Assembly (NCBI GenBank): GCA_965204525.1
Contig: OZ241994.1
Coordinates: forward strand, 868,001 to 932,000
DNA from: Bin5 sp965204525
Lineage (GTDB): Bacteria; Chloroflexota; Anaerolineae; Caldilineales; Caldilineaceae
DNA length: 64,000 nt
Reading direction: 5' to 3'
Shown: positions 29,007 through 38,241 of the stretch, one piece after another
Layout of the letters: each line of letters begins with the position of its first letter
Numbering within the stretch: position 1 is the stretch's first letter
Notes under the pieces: generated by a model
The model's input: only the letters and a program-made list of their open reading frames with translations
Databases searched by the model: none
What the model was told of the DNA's origin: nothing
Position numbers and translations under genes: made by a program

Positions 29007-30158
29007 TCAGCGCCCCTTCCCTGGTGACGATTCGGGCGGAATCCGGTACAGACCTCCTTGTGTCACTCCACCAGCACTGGATATCATCTCCTCGGCCAAG
29101 TTCTGCGTCCTGCGGGCGAACTCAGTGACCGTGTCGTAGCGGGGCAGATCGCCGGTGACGTCTTCATTGAAGTAGACATCAGTACTGTCTCTGATCGCTT
29201 CGGGCAGGGCGTTGTAGCCGTGAATCAGCCCAAGCAGCCCGGCGGCAGTTGCCATGGTGTTGTCGGCATCCCAGCCAGCCAGCGCGGCGATCTCCATGGT
29301 GCGGAGAACGTCGCTTTCACCATAGAGCAGGGCCATTATTGTTACGGCAAAGTTGACCCGCGAAGCCCACCACATTGGGTCGGTGTCATACTCATCTCGG
29401 ATAAGCTGGCGCGTAACGCGCCAGTCGTCAGGATTCTCCTGATGCCAAAGCACCACATTGTCCACGATGGGCGCGATGATGGCTTCTTCTCCGGTCAACT
29501 GGCGTGCGGCGGCGATCAGGGCCGGCACATTGTCATCGAAGAAGGCAAGGCTGTAGAGGGTAGCAAAGAAGACGCTGGCTTCCACCGCCGGCCCGCTGTT
29601 CGTGACACTTGCAAACCGACCGGCGTATTTTGCGGCCAGGTCTGGCATTCCGGGGGCCAACATGCCAAAGAGTTCTGTCTGCAGCTGTGCGTCTATGGAC
29701 CAGGCGCCGTCGGGGTTGTTCTCTGCGTTTCCGGTCTCCGGCGGCAGGAAGCCTTCGTCCATCAGATCGCGGGCCCGTCGAGTCGATACCCAGATGTCGT
29801 GATTGAGATGGTCGACCCATTCGACTCTTATCTGTTCAGGGGTGGGATCGAGTCCGTGTGTTTCCAAAATGTGCAGATCAACCCATTCAACGTGGGTATC
29901 GTCGTCTGTTGACCATTCCTCCAACAGCAGGGGCGCAAATGAACCCTCGGGCCCCGGCTTGTCTATGTAGACTCCTTGCAGATCGAGGCCCGAATGGTTG
30001 GCGAGCATCGTCGCTTTCCAGGCACCGTATACCTTGTCGTAGTAAGAGTCGGCGGTCAGTATCCGAAATTGGGGAGGCGGTTCCGGGCGGGTGAGACCCA
30101 CGGCAAGGACGATGGCAAGCCAGATAACCGCAATCAGTCCTATCTTGCGCTGGTCCAA
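29007..30158 (-). CDS. ADP-ribosylglycohydrolase family protein with N-terminal membrane anchor
   Basis: The enzyme domain (about 35-375) has the DraG/ARH metal motifs STDDDTHVEWV and GWDADNTMATAAGLLGLIHG, plus YDKVYGAWKATMLANHSG at the domain start. This family removes ADP-ribose from arginine or related targets using two metal ions. Unusually, residues about 5-23 (KIGLIAVIWLAIVLAVGLT) form a signal anchor, so the enzyme domain probably faces outside the cytoplasm. It starts at TTG 30158 with GAGGAG seven bases upstream. It follows the exporter genes by about 140 bp and precedes a glycosyltransferase gene by 5 bp. Confidence 0.88.
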   Translation of the reverse strand: MDQRKIGLIAVIWLAIVLAVGLTRPEPPPQFRILTADSYYDKVYGAWKATMLANHSGLDLQGVYIDKPGPEGSFAPLLLEEWSTDDDTHVEWVDLHILETHGLDPTPEQIRVEWVDHLNHDIWVSTRRARDLMDEGFLPPETGNAENNPDGAWSIDAQLQTELFGMLAPGMPDLAAKYAGRFASVTNSGPAVEASVFFATLYSLAFFDDNVPALIAAARQLTGEEAIIAPIVDNVVLWHQENPDDWRVTRQLIRDEYDTDPMWWASRVNFAVTIMALLYGESDVLRTMEIAALAGWDADNTMATAAGLLGLIHGYNALPEAIRDSTDVYFNEDVTGDLPRYDTVTEFARRTQNLAEEMISSAGGVTQGGLYRIPPESSPGKGR

Positions 30159-30295
30159 TGTTGAACTCCTCGAAGTACGAATGGCCGGGAACAGTTGCTC
30201 AGGCAGTATACCTGAACGGAAGAGGGGAGGAAACTCTGCCGGGGGCCTCTCCGATGAAGGGAGCCTCTCCTTACGGGCGTAAAGGAGGAAGCAGG

Positions 30296-31684
30296 TTACT
30301 CCCGGCGGAGAGCCTCGATGGGGTCCAGTTGCGCCGCTTGCGTGGCGGGATAGTAGCCAAAGAAGATTCCAACGGCGGCGGATGCGCCAAATGCCAGCGG
30401 GAGCGACAGAGGCACGAGTTCAGTTCGCATTCCCCCCAGCGCCCCGAAGGCGATAGAGCCGGCAACGCCAATGAAGAGACCCGCCAGCCCACCAACCAGA
30501 CTCAGCATCACGGCCTCGAGCAGGAACTGCCGTTGAACGTCTCGAGGGCGTGCTCCAAGGGCCTGGCGCAGTCCGATTTCGCGCGTGCGTTCGGTCACGC
30601 TGACGAGCATGATATTCATAATACCAATCCCGCCCACGACAAGCGAGACCGCGGCCACCCAGGCCAGGAGACTTCTGAAGGCCGCTGTGGTGGAGGCTCG
30701 AGCGTCGACAATATCCTGTTGTGTTCGCACACCAAAGTTGGGCTCAGAGGGATCTATCTGACGGCGCCCGGCCAGCAAAGAGGTAATCTGCTCCATTACG
30801 CCGTCCATCACCTCGCCGCTCTCGGCCTTGACCAGGATCATGCGTACGCGATCGCCTCCGAAACCGGTGCCGCCGAATTTCTTGAAGACGACCGAAGCGG
30901 GGATGTAAATGCGGCCGTCGTTATCAGTCGCACCGACGACCCCCTGTTCAGCCATAACGCCGATGACGGTAAAACGCGATGAGCCGATGCGGACCTGTTG
31001 CCCTATGGGATTGGCGTCGTCAAACAGGTCTTCGGCGATACCGGCGCCGAGAATGGCGACACGCTGCGTTGCATCGTTCTCGGCATGCGTAAAGAACCGT
31101 CCCTGCCCGATTTCGTAGTCGCGTACCTCCAGAAAGTCGGCGGTTACGCCGACGATGGAGACGCCGGTCAGCGTTGAGGCGCCGCCTTTCACGTTCTGCG
31201 TAGTACTCTGTTCAAGAGACACTCCGGCGATATTGTCCAGGTTCTGTGAGAGGAAGAGGACTTCATCGTAGGTGAAGGTCGTAATGCCGCCCGGGCCCCC
31301 TCCACCGAAGCCCCGACCGGCGCCGCGCACGCCGCCGAAGCTCCGAAATGGGGTTACCATGATCAGATTTGCCCCCAGGCCGCTGATCTGGTCCTCGATT
31401 TCGGCTTCGGCTCCGGCACTGACGGCCAGCATGATGATAACAGCGGCGACGCCGATGATGATGCCCAATGTCGTCAGAAATGAACGCAGCTTGTTCAGCA
31501 TCACCCCTTCCCACGCGACGTTGAAGGAGTTGGACAATGTCATCCCGTGCAGATCTTTGAAAGATCCGTCTTCCAGCGTTTGTCTGCCTACAGGTACCGG
31601 TCGGACTGAATCTTGCAGCATGAGCAGATTCTCTCCTGTGTTTTCGCGCAAGACATGCTGCCCCCCAAGCAGGACAGCGGACAT
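30296..31684 (-). CDS. MacB-like ABC transporter permease (FtsX family)
   Basis: The 462-residue protein has a first span after NKLRSFLTTLGIIIGVAAVI, a large extracytoplasmic MacB periplasmic core domain (about 85-335) with a Gly-rich loop (FGGVRGAGRGFGGGGPGG), and three C-terminal spans with the FtsX pattern VGGIGIMNIMLVSVTERTREIGLRQALGA. It begins with about 50 residues absent from typical MacB permeases; a start at ATG M48 (MTLSNSF) would remove them. With the ATPase and adaptor upstream it forms a tripartite-like efflux pump for peptides or lipids. Confidence 0.92.
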   Translation of the reverse strand: MSAVLLGGQHVLRENTGENLLMLQDSVRPVPVGRQTLEDGSFKDLHGMTLSNSFNVAWEGVMLNKLRSFLTTLGIIIGVAAVIIMLAVSAGAEAEIEDQISGLGANLIMVTPFRSFGGVRGAGRGFGGGGPGGITTFTYDEVLFLSQNLDNIAGVSLEQSTTQNVKGGASTLTGVSIVGVTADFLEVRDYEIGQGRFFTHAENDATQRVAILGAGIAEDLFDDANPIGQQVRIGSSRFTVIGVMAEQGVVGATDNDGRIYIPASVVFKKFGGTGFGGDRVRMILVKAESGEVMDGVMEQITSLLAGRRQIDPSEPNFGVRTQQDIVDARASTTAAFRSLLAWVAAVSLVVGGIGIMNIMLVSVTERTREIGLRQALGARPRDVQRQFLLEAVMLSLVGGLAGLFIGVAGSIAFGALGGMRTELVPLSLPLAFGASAAVGIFFGYYPATQAAQLDPIEALRRE

Positions 31685-31707
31685 GCCAACGTCGTCTTCA
31701 ACGACTT

Positions 31708-32424
31708 TCAGGCTACCACCAGACGATCGATCTGGGATTGAGGGGCGACAACCCTCCCGTCCAAAACGTTAACAACCCGCTGCGCCTCGTGCGCCCGTTC
31801 CTGCTCATGGGTAACCATCACGATCGTCGCGCCCTGCGCGTGCAGGCCATGGAAAATCCCCATGATTTCAGTACTGGAGCGGGTATCGAGGTTTCCCGTG
31901 GGCTCATCGGCCAATATGAGAGAAGGGTCGTTGATCAGCGCCCTGGCAATCGCTACTCGCTGCTGTTGTCCACCTGACAGCTCGGTCGGCAGATGGTGCA
32001 GGCGATCACCCAGGCCGACGAGATCCAGCAGTTCCGAGGCCCGTTCGCTGCGCTGCTCCTCGCTCCAGTTCTGAAAACCGTTGTACATCATCGGCAGCAT
32101 TACGTTTTTGCGCGCGCACAGGCGGGGCAACAGGTTGTATGATTGAAAGACGAAACCGATTTTGCGATTGCGGACTGAAGCAAGCTGGTCGCGATTCAGG
32201 CGGCTGACTTCTTCGCCGTCGAGAATGTAGAGTCCGCTGGTGGCGCGGTCCAGACAGCCGATTATGTTCATCAGCGTGGACTTGCCTGAACCGGAGGGAC
32301 CCATGATGGCGACGAACTCGCCGCGTTCAACCTGCAGGTCCAGCTCCTTCAGAGCATGGACTGCGATGTCGCCCCCACCGTAGGTTTTTGTCATCCTGGT
32401 GATTTCAATGACGAGATCGCTCAT
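31708..32424 (-). CDS. ABC transporter ATP-binding protein, MacB/LolD type
   Basis: The 238-residue ATPase has Walker A GPSGSGKST, Q-loop FVFQSYNLLPRL, signature LSGGQQQRVAIARALI, Walker B LILADEPTGNLD and switch His in MVTHEQERAH. The type drives mechanotransmission pumps. Here the ATPase and permease, fused in E. coli MacB, are separate genes 23 bp apart. The adaptor gene upstream is 49 bp away. Confidence 0.94.
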   Translation of the reverse strand: MSDLVIEITRMTKTYGGGDIAVHALKELDLQVERGEFVAIMGPSGSGKSTLMNIIGCLDRATSGLYILDGEEVSRLNRDQLASVRNRKIGFVFQSYNLLPRLCARKNVMLPMMYNGFQNWSEEQRSERASELLDLVGLGDRLHHLPTELSGGQQQRVAIARALINDPSLILADEPTGNLDTRSSTEIMGIFHGLHAQGATIVMVTHEQERAHEAQRVVNVLDGRVVAPQSQIDRLVVA

Positions 32425-32473
32425 GTTGCACTCGTTTCAGTGTAGCCGACTGTACAATCGATGTTCTTTACGC

Positions 32474-33997
32474 TCAATTGTTACCAACCTGGGCATCGCC
32501 GGTGCTGATCGTTTCCCCTTCCTCAAGACCTGAAAGAATCTCGGCGCTGACGAAGTTTCTCAGACCCACCTGCACCGGTCGAAATTCAAGTTCATCATTT
32601 GGGCCAACCACAAAAATCGCAAATTGCCCAGGGCTAATCTCTCGCAGGGCCTGGACAGGCACAAGCAGGGCGCCCCGGGTCTCGCCGGCGATGATCTCGA
32701 CTTCGGCGTTCATACCGAAGAGCAGCGGCGCCGAGTGCTGGGTCATATCGATGCTGGCCCAGGCCTGAATTGCGGAGGCGCCCTCAACCTCGACGAGAGC
32801 CGGCTCGACCCGCGTGATTTGACCGGTATATGCGTGTTCGGGAAATGCTTCGAAGACGATGCTGACCGGAAAGCCGGGCACGGCCGCTGCAATGTCCAGC
32901 TCCTCAATCCAGAAGCGGACCTGTGCGGTCTGCGTATCTGCCAGCCCAATGATTGGGCCCATGGAAACAGAGTCACCCGTCTGAACGGAGACAGACGTAA
33001 CAACCCCTGCGATCGGGGCGCGAATGGTGCCCCCTTCAATCTCGCGTTGCACCTCGTCGGCTGTCAGGCGCGCCTGTTCGACAGCCAGCTCGGCCCTCTC
33101 CAGCTCTTCGGCACTGGGCCCGTCCAGAAGGTCTTCGAGTAAAGCGCGATTCTGTTCCACTTTGGCCCGCGCCGCGGCCACGTCCAGTTCATCGGCTTCC
33201 TGAAGCAGGAGATTGAGTGTGTTTTGGGCCTGCAATACGCGCGCTCTTGCCGATTCTACCTGGTCTTCAGCCGCGCCTGCGGCGCCGATATTGTACTGCG
33301 CCAGGGCTTTCTCATATGCGAGTGTAGCAGCCTGCAAGTCGGCCGCCTGTGAGGTCCTGCCGACATCATTGCGCCATGCAACCCTGTCGTAAGCGGACTG
33401 GGCCTCGGCAAGCGCGACCTCTGCCGACTTCAGGTCGGCCTGCAGGCTGGTAATCGTATCCTCCGATGGACCAGCCAGCAGTGAGTTGAGCGCGCTCTGA
33501 GCACTGACCAGTTCACTACGCGCGGCATTGACTTCCTCTGCAGTGGGTGGAGCAACAAGCCGGTCATATTCGGCCTGTGCCGCGGCCAGGCTGGACTGCG
33601 CGGCGGCAAGATCGGCGCCACCTACTTCCCCTGTCAGTTCAATCAGCGCAATCTCGGCCAGGCGAAGGTTGATCTGGGCAGAGATGAGCTGCGAGTTCAG
33701 CGTTGAATCATAGGCCAGGGTTGCCAGAATCTGATCCGAGTCGACCTGGTCGCCTACCTGGGCGGCGATACTGCTCACGATGCCGCTGCTGCGGAACCCG
33801 ACTTGCGTCTCCTCGCCGGCGAACAGGGTGCCGATCCCTCCGGCTGTCAGTGCGAGATCACCACGGCGCACATCGGCGGTCTGCAACTCAGGGGCGACGA
33901 CTTCCGGCTCTACGGACACAAAATAGGTGCTGTAGCCGTAGTATGCGCCGGTTCCAAATACAAGCAGTATCAAGAGACTGAGAAGGATTGTCTTCAT
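32474..33997 (-). CDS. MacA/HlyD-like efflux adaptor protein
   Basis: The 507-residue protein has an N-terminal span (about 3-20), a lipoyl half near DLALTAGGIGTL, a long coiled coil (about 105-320, rich in AAAQSSLAAAQAEYDRL and similar), the second lipoyl half GTIRAPIAGVVTSVSVQTGD, then beta-barrel and membrane-proximal domains. Its coiled coil is longer than that of E. coli MacA (about 370 residues in total, from memory). In a monoderm-like Chloroflexota cell it would link pump and surface rather than an outer-membrane channel, which is inference. GAGGG precedes the ATG. Confidence 0.92.
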   Translation of the reverse strand: MKTILLSLLILLVFGTGAYYGYSTYFVSVEPEVVAPELQTADVRRGDLALTAGGIGTLFAGEETQVGFRSSGIVSSIAAQVGDQVDSDQILATLAYDSTLNSQLISAQINLRLAEIALIELTGEVGGADLAAAQSSLAAAQAEYDRLVAPPTAEEVNAARSELVSAQSALNSLLAGPSEDTITSLQADLKSAEVALAEAQSAYDRVAWRNDVGRTSQAADLQAATLAYEKALAQYNIGAAGAAEDQVESARARVLQAQNTLNLLLQEADELDVAAARAKVEQNRALLEDLLDGPSAEELERAELAVEQARLTADEVQREIEGGTIRAPIAGVVTSVSVQTGDSVSMGPIIGLADTQTAQVRFWIEELDIAAAVPGFPVSIVFEAFPEHAYTGQITRVEPALVEVEGASAIQAWASIDMTQHSAPLLFGMNAEVEIIAGETRGALLVPVQALREISPGQFAIFVVGPNDELEFRPVQVGLRNFVSAEILSGLEEGETISTGDAQVGNN

Positions 33998-34045
33998 GAG
34001 ATGCCCTCACCTTACGAATACAAGAGGGATTCCGAAGTGACTTGG

Positions 34046-34780
34046 CTATAATGCGGCCTTTGACTCAAGAAGCTCGATCAGCGGCCCCATCAGGAAGGCA
34101 AGGCGTCCGCCCCCTCCGGGACCACCTTGACCGCCTTGACCCTGGAAGCCGCCTTCCGGAATCTCAACTCCCATTTCCTGAAGTCGCTCGCGCCGCTCTT
34201 CGGGAGACAGATTCTGCATTTCCTGCCGGAATGCGGCACGTTCTTCCTCAGACATGTCGGCAAGGATTCCGCCAGGGCCGCCTTGACCGCCTTGGCCCCT
34301 TTGGCCGCCTTGGCCGCCCTGTCCGAACTGGGGCAGTTCAATCCCGTTGTTCCGGGCCCACTCGTTGAGGTCGGCAAATGTCAACTGCAAGTCGCCAATC
34401 GCCTGAATCTGGGCTTCGGTCAGCGTCCCCTCGATCTGGCGCAGTAAGGCAGCGCGCTCTGTCTGATTCTGAATGGTGCCGCTTTGGAGAGCCTGCCACA
34501 GAGCAAGCATCGAGGCGGCTTGGGATCCGGTAACCGCATTCTCAGTCTCTTCCAACAGCAGGATTCCCAAGATGAGCTGGTTCATCGGCGGCAAGGCGCC
34601 CTCGTAGTCGCGCGTCAACGCGGACGTCTGCTCCTGAACTGTATTTTCGGCTTCGCTTGGCTGGGAGGCGTTTGCGGCCGATACCGGAGCCTCCTCTGCC
34701 GTTGCTTGTTCGCCCCGTCCGCACGCAGCGAGGGCAAACAAGGTCACCAGTATAAGGGTCCCTCTGATCCATGAATGCAC
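34046..34780 (-). CDS. Glycine/glutamine-rich lipoprotein with Spy/CpxP-like repeats
   Basis: The start is GTG 34780, set by AAAGGGAGAA upstream and by a signal peptide with lipobox LAAC (LILVTLFALAAC). The mature protein (about 225 residues) contains LTEAQIQAIGDL and SPEERRERLQEM, helical patterns like the LTxxQ repeats of Spy/CpxP periplasmic chaperones, and two glycine-glutamine tracts (QGGQGGQRGQGGQGGPGG and FQGQGGQGGPGGGG). It lies between the kinase gene and the exporter genes, all on one strand, which fits a stress-protein role like Spy under BaeSR. That assignment is inference from motif and place. Confidence 0.75.
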   Translation of the reverse strand: MHSWIRGTLILVTLFALAACGRGEQATAEEAPVSAANASQPSEAENTVQEQTSALTRDYEGALPPMNQLILGILLLEETENAVTGSQAASMLALWQALQSGTIQNQTERAALLRQIEGTLTEAQIQAIGDLQLTFADLNEWARNNGIELPQFGQGGQGGQRGQGGQGGPGGILADMSEEERAAFRQEMQNLSPEERRERLQEMGVEIPEGGFQGQGGQGGPGGGGRLAFLMGPLIELLESKAAL

Positions 34781-34918
34781 TTTATGTTTTCTCCCTTTCA
34801 GCGCCGAGCAATCCAAGAGAAGGTCTGGGCAAGCGGTATTGCCGAGTCCGAACTGAACATTCGTTAATTGTACATGCGACACATTCAGAAAATATGAAGG
34901 ACATATATTGAACCTGTT

Positions 34919-36271
34919 TCAGTTTGAGGATTTCGGTAGCCGAATCGTAAATCGAGAGCCCTTTCCCGGCGTCGACTCAGCCTGAATCGTACCATCGTGG
35001 GCTTCGACGATCGCTCTCGCGATTGCGAGACCTAACCCCGATTGGGCGAGTCCGTCACGGCGACGAGAGCCATCAGCCCTGTAAAAGCGATCAAAGATAT
35101 GCTGGAGATCGTCGCCGGCGATGCCAGTGCCTGTGTCCGCCACCTGGAGAGTGACGAAACTGCTTTGAGATGTAGCGCTAAGGGTAATCTTTCCCTCCGA
35201 AGTATAGCGCAGGGCGTTGGTTACCAGATTGTTGAGAACCTGCGTCATTCGCTCCAAGTCGACAGCGACGGACGGCAGCAGTTCCGGCGCCTCTACGCGA
35301 AGATCAACGTCCTTTTGGTTGGCCTGCATGACGTGCGCCAGCCCAGCTCGCTCCAGCAGAGCCTTAGGATCGACCGCGCGCCTTGTGAGTGGAAGCTCCC
35401 CTGCATCGGCAAGGGAGAGAGTCCGCAGATCTTCGACCAGACGTTGCAAATGGGCAACCTCCTGGTGAAGAAGCTCGTACAGCTCCTGCCGGCCCTGAAT
35501 CGAACCATCGCTAAGCCCCTCAGTGTAGCCGCGCAGTACGGTCAATGGCGTGCGGAGGTCGTGAGCGATGTCGGCGGTCATCTGTTTGCGGAGACGAGAA
35601 GCCTCGGCCAATTCACTACTCATCTGATTGAACGAGGAGGCCAGTTTGCCGATCTCGTCCTGGGAATAGACGTTGACCTGCGCCCCCAATTGGCCGGAAG
35701 ACATCACTTCGGTGGCGGAGGTCAACTCGCGTAGGGGGCGAGTAAGCGCGCGCGAGAGAAGGAATCCCAGCGTCAGGGCCAAGAGCGCTGCGATCAGGGC
35801 TGCGACCCCGGTTGCCTGATTCACGTTGCGCAAAAAGAAGCTTTCCGGGGACAGTCGGGGCAGTGTCCCGCCGGAAGCGAAACGGTTTACGTCATAGATC
35901 GTCCCGACATGGAGGCCGTCTTTTTCGATTGGAATGCCGCCCTCCAGGTTCAGTTCGGCTGTATCCAGGCCGCGGTACTCGGGCGAATGAGAGTAGACGA
36001 CCTCCTGGTCGCCGTCGACGAGCACGATACGCCGGCGCACGGCTTCGAGTAAGGGTTCGTTGTCAAGCCAGTCCTGGATACCCTCCCAACTGCTGTGTTT
36101 TGTGTAATGGCCCAGCATCAGGTCGGCAAGAAGCGGGTTTCCTCTTCGCTGGGTGACAAACCGGCCGAACTCCTGGCGAGTGCGCAGCCCGCTGATGGCA
36201 GCGACGAGCAGCGCGCCTGAAATGCCTACGGCGAGAAACGCAAGAGTAAGCTTTATGGCCAGGGATCGCAT
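34919..36271 (-). CDS. Sensor histidine kinase, BaeS-like
   Basis: The 450-residue kinase has two spans (about 5-28 and 155-180) around an extracytoplasmic sensor domain, HAMP (about 180-232), HisKA with the phospho-acceptor His in DIAHDLRTPLTVLRGY, and HATPase motifs NLVTNALRY, DTGTGIAG and SGLGLAIARAIV. It starts 3 bp after the regulator gene stop. Its partner regulates, presumably, the exporter and lipoprotein genes downstream. Confidence 0.93.
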   Translation of the reverse strand: MRSLAIKLTLAFLAVGISGALLVAAISGLRTRQEFGRFVTQRRGNPLLADLMLGHYTKHSSWEGIQDWLDNEPLLEAVRRRIVLVDGDQEVVYSHSPEYRGLDTAELNLEGGIPIEKDGLHVGTIYDVNRFASGGTLPRLSPESFFLRNVNQATGVAALIAALLALTLGFLLSRALTRPLRELTSATEVMSSGQLGAQVNVYSQDEIGKLASSFNQMSSELAEASRLRKQMTADIAHDLRTPLTVLRGYTEGLSDGSIQGRQELYELLHQEVAHLQRLVEDLRTLSLADAGELPLTRRAVDPKALLERAGLAHVMQANQKDVDLRVEAPELLPSVAVDLERMTQVLNNLVTNALRYTSEGKITLSATSQSSFVTLQVADTGTGIAGDDLQHIFDRFYRADGSRRRDGLAQSGLGLAIARAIVEAHDGTIQAESTPGKGSRFTIRLPKSSN

Positions 36272-36274
36272 CGT

Positions 36275-36964
36275 CTATCTCGACTCAGCGGCGAAGCGGT
36301 AGCCCATTCCGTACACGGTCTGGATATAGCGCGGTTCGCTCGGCACAGGTTCAATTTTTGTGCGTAGATTGCGGATATGTACGTCGATAGAGCGCTCGTA
36401 GCCCTCGTATGCGTCGCCGCTGACGGATTCCAACAGATCGAGACGGGAAAAGGCCCGCCCGGGAGACAGCATGAAAGTTTCCAAAAGGTCGAATTCAGAC
36501 GGAGTAAGAGAAACCGGGCTTTCGCCGACAGTTACGGTTCGCCCTGTACGGTCAAGAGATAGTTCCCCAGAGCGAAGGATTTCAGGTTGGCGGCCCTGCT
36601 TTCCGGTCCTTCTGAGTACTGCGCGGACTCTGGCGACAAGCTCCTGAACGCCAAATGGTTTCGTAACGTAGTCGTCAGCACCCAGCTCCAGGCCGACTAC
36701 CTTGTCACTTTCCTCCACTTTGGCGGTAAGAATGATGATCGGCGCGTCAGATTCCTGGGTGAATTGCCGGATGAAGTCGAACCCTCCCATTTCCGGCATC
36801 ATCAGGTCGAGGAGAACCAGGTCTGGTTTCTCGAAACGCGCCACAAACAGTGCATCGCGCCCGTGGGCGGCCTCAACCACGCGATACCCTTCTCGCTCCA
36901 GGTACCAGCGCGCCATCTCACGCAGTTTGACTTCATCGTCTACTACGAGGACTGTCTGCGACAC
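36275..36964 (-). CDS. Response regulator, OmpR family (BaeR-like)
   Basis: The start is GTG 36964 (VSQTVLVVDDE) with GGGAGA upstream; longer forms add 40 residues not matching the family. The 229-residue protein has a receiver domain with Asp-Asp (VVDDE), phospho-acceptor in VLLDLMMPEMGG, Thr in IILTAKVEES and Lys in YVTKPFG. A winged-helix domain with RSIDVHIRNLRTKIE follows. Downstream genes are kinase, Spy-like lipoprotein and MacAB-like pump, so it probably answers envelope stress. Direct ACGAGAG repeats about 210 bp upstream could be its operator. Confidence 0.93.
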   Translation of the reverse strand: MSQTVLVVDDEVKLREMARWYLEREGYRVVEAAHGRDALFVARFEKPDLVLLDLMMPEMGGFDFIRQFTQESDAPIIILTAKVEESDKVVGLELGADDYVTKPFGVQELVARVRAVLRRTGKQGRQPEILRSGELSLDRTGRTVTVGESPVSLTPSEFDLLETFMLSPGRAFSRLDLLESVSGDAYEGYERSIDVHIRNLRTKIEPVPSEPRYIQTVYGMGYRFAAESR

Positions 36965-37171
36965 GAAATTCGTTTCTCCCGCTACTATTGCGTAGCAAAT
37001 AAAGACGACCCTGGTTTGCAGACGGCAACCTGGTCCGCGTTTCTGTCGATGTTCAGCGCCGCTCCGGAATCTATTATCGCGCACAATTGTTCAGGAATTA
37101 TGAAGGAGGGTTGAAGAAGCAACAAGTGTAGGACAGCAGGCAGAGTCAATGGTATTGAATCCTATACGCTC

Positions 37172-37212
37172 GTACGAGAGATGTACGAGAGTTCCACGAG
37201 AGATTACGAGAG
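37172..37212 (-). promoter_or_regulatory. Four direct repeats of ACGAGAG at 10-11 bp spacing
   Basis: GTACGAGAG (37172 and 37183), CCACGAGAG (37194) and TTACGAGAG (37204) begin 11, 11 and 10 bp apart on the + strand. This one-turn spacing is typical of OmpR-family binding sites. The array lies upstream of the response regulator gene and just beyond the terminator of the opposite gene. Strand is given for the gene it may control. Confidence 0.45.
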
Positions 37213-37220
37213 ATCGGGGC

Positions 37221-37251
37221 AAAAAAAAAGCCGGACAGCAACTGTCCGGCT
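37221..37251 (-). terminator. Rho-independent terminator for the gene at 37297-38241
   Basis: AGCCGGACAG (37229-37238) and CTGTCCGGCT (37242-37251) form a perfect 10-bp stem with a CAA loop. The nine A residues at 37221-37229 become a T tract on the minus strand after the stem. Confidence 0.93.
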
Positions 37252-37296
37252 ACCCACGCCTCTTGCCTGGAATGACTGCGGTAGGCTTGCAGGAAT

Positions 37297-38241
37297 TCAG
37301 TCCGAATCTTCATCTGCCAATTCGTCTTGTATATCAAACGGATGTCCGAACTCCTTCTCGAAGATGAGTTCGGTTTCAGCGGTCAACTCGTTCGCCTGCC
37401 GGAGTAGCTCCTGCATGTCTTTGGCGGCTTGTTCCGACTCCTCAGGACCGGCGACTGGCACGGTGGCGGGCTTCACGGCGTCCGGCAGCTGGCTGAGGGG
37501 CTGGCCGGACAGGGGATCGAGCGCGGGCGGGGCGTCCGGCGCGTAGTCGGTCAGGAGCTCCTCCAGGGCTGTGCGCATTTTGTCCAGGTCGATGAGCACG
37601 GCAGGCAGTTGATCTCCTCCAAGTTCGGTGTCTTCTGCCAAGTCCTTCAACATGTCGATATCGCTCTGTGTGAACTTGCTGAGACGCTGGCAGCGGAAGC
37701 GCTGTCTGCCGGCGGAGGTGAGGACGGGTACAATAGATTCTTGTGCATCTTGAGTTTCGTCACGCTGCAGTGTTACAAGGCCCTGCAGAATCAGTGAGTC
37801 GATCCTGTACTGGTTCTGCCAGGCGGCGATGGCGTCGGCCTGATCGAGGAGGTCCGGGTCGCCGAAGCCGCCGCCGACCTGGGCAACCGCGATCGCGGTT
37901 TCTTCGGCGCGAATCAGCTCCATCTCTTCATCAGCGAGGCGGTAGAGACTGATCAGCACTCTTGCGGCGCGGCTAAGTGCGGAGAGGGCGGCGGGCTCGA
38001 TCTCCCCTGCAGCCAGGTCGTCCATCCCTTTGTTCAGCTTTTCTATGGGACCGCGCAGGCGGTCGGGCAGGCGTTTGTCGGCCCTGGCGGCGGCCGACGA
38101 CGCCTGGCCGCCTTTCGAGCGCCATTCCCATACTTTGTCGGCGGGGGCGTGGGCGATGCAGTAGCCGCCGTACTTCTCCTGTCCGAGACCCTGACAGGGC
38201 TGTCCGTCCTTTCTGAGGGCTTTACAGAGTGTCTTGGGCAC
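37297..38241 (-). CDS. Protein with N-terminal Cys/His motif, unknown function
   Basis: GTG 38241 is the chosen start because GGAGGAGA lies immediately upstream. The 314-residue product begins PKTLCKALRKDGQPCQG and then YGGYCIAHAPADKVWEWR: three cysteines and a histidine in a C-x8-C-x12-C-x3-H-like order that could bind zinc. A SKGGQASSAAARADKR stretch follows and then helical sequence rich in Leu and Glu to the end. Related N-termini occur in many Chloroflexota and plasmid- or phage-like loci, from memory. There is no sign of phage genes here. Function unknown. Confidence 0.75.
   Translation of the reverse strand: MPKTLCKALRKDGQPCQGLGQEKYGGYCIAHAPADKVWEWRSKGGQASSAAARADKRLPDRLRGPIEKLNKGMDDLAAGEIEPAALSALSRAARVLISLYRLADEEMELIRAEETAIAVAQVGGGFGDPDLLDQADAIAAWQNQYRIDSLILQGLVTLQRDETQDAQESIVPVLTSAGRQRFRCQRLSKFTQSDIDMLKDLAEDTELGGDQLPAVLIDLDKMRTALEELLTDYAPDAPPALDPLSGQPLSQLPDAVKPATVPVAGPEESEQAAKDMQELLRQANELTAETELIFEKEFGHPFDIQDELADEDSD

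Noticed and set aside
37297..38241. Phage or plasmid origin of the Cys/His protein
   Set aside because: No integrase, portal, terminase or replication gene lies nearby, and its terminator and base content are ordinary.
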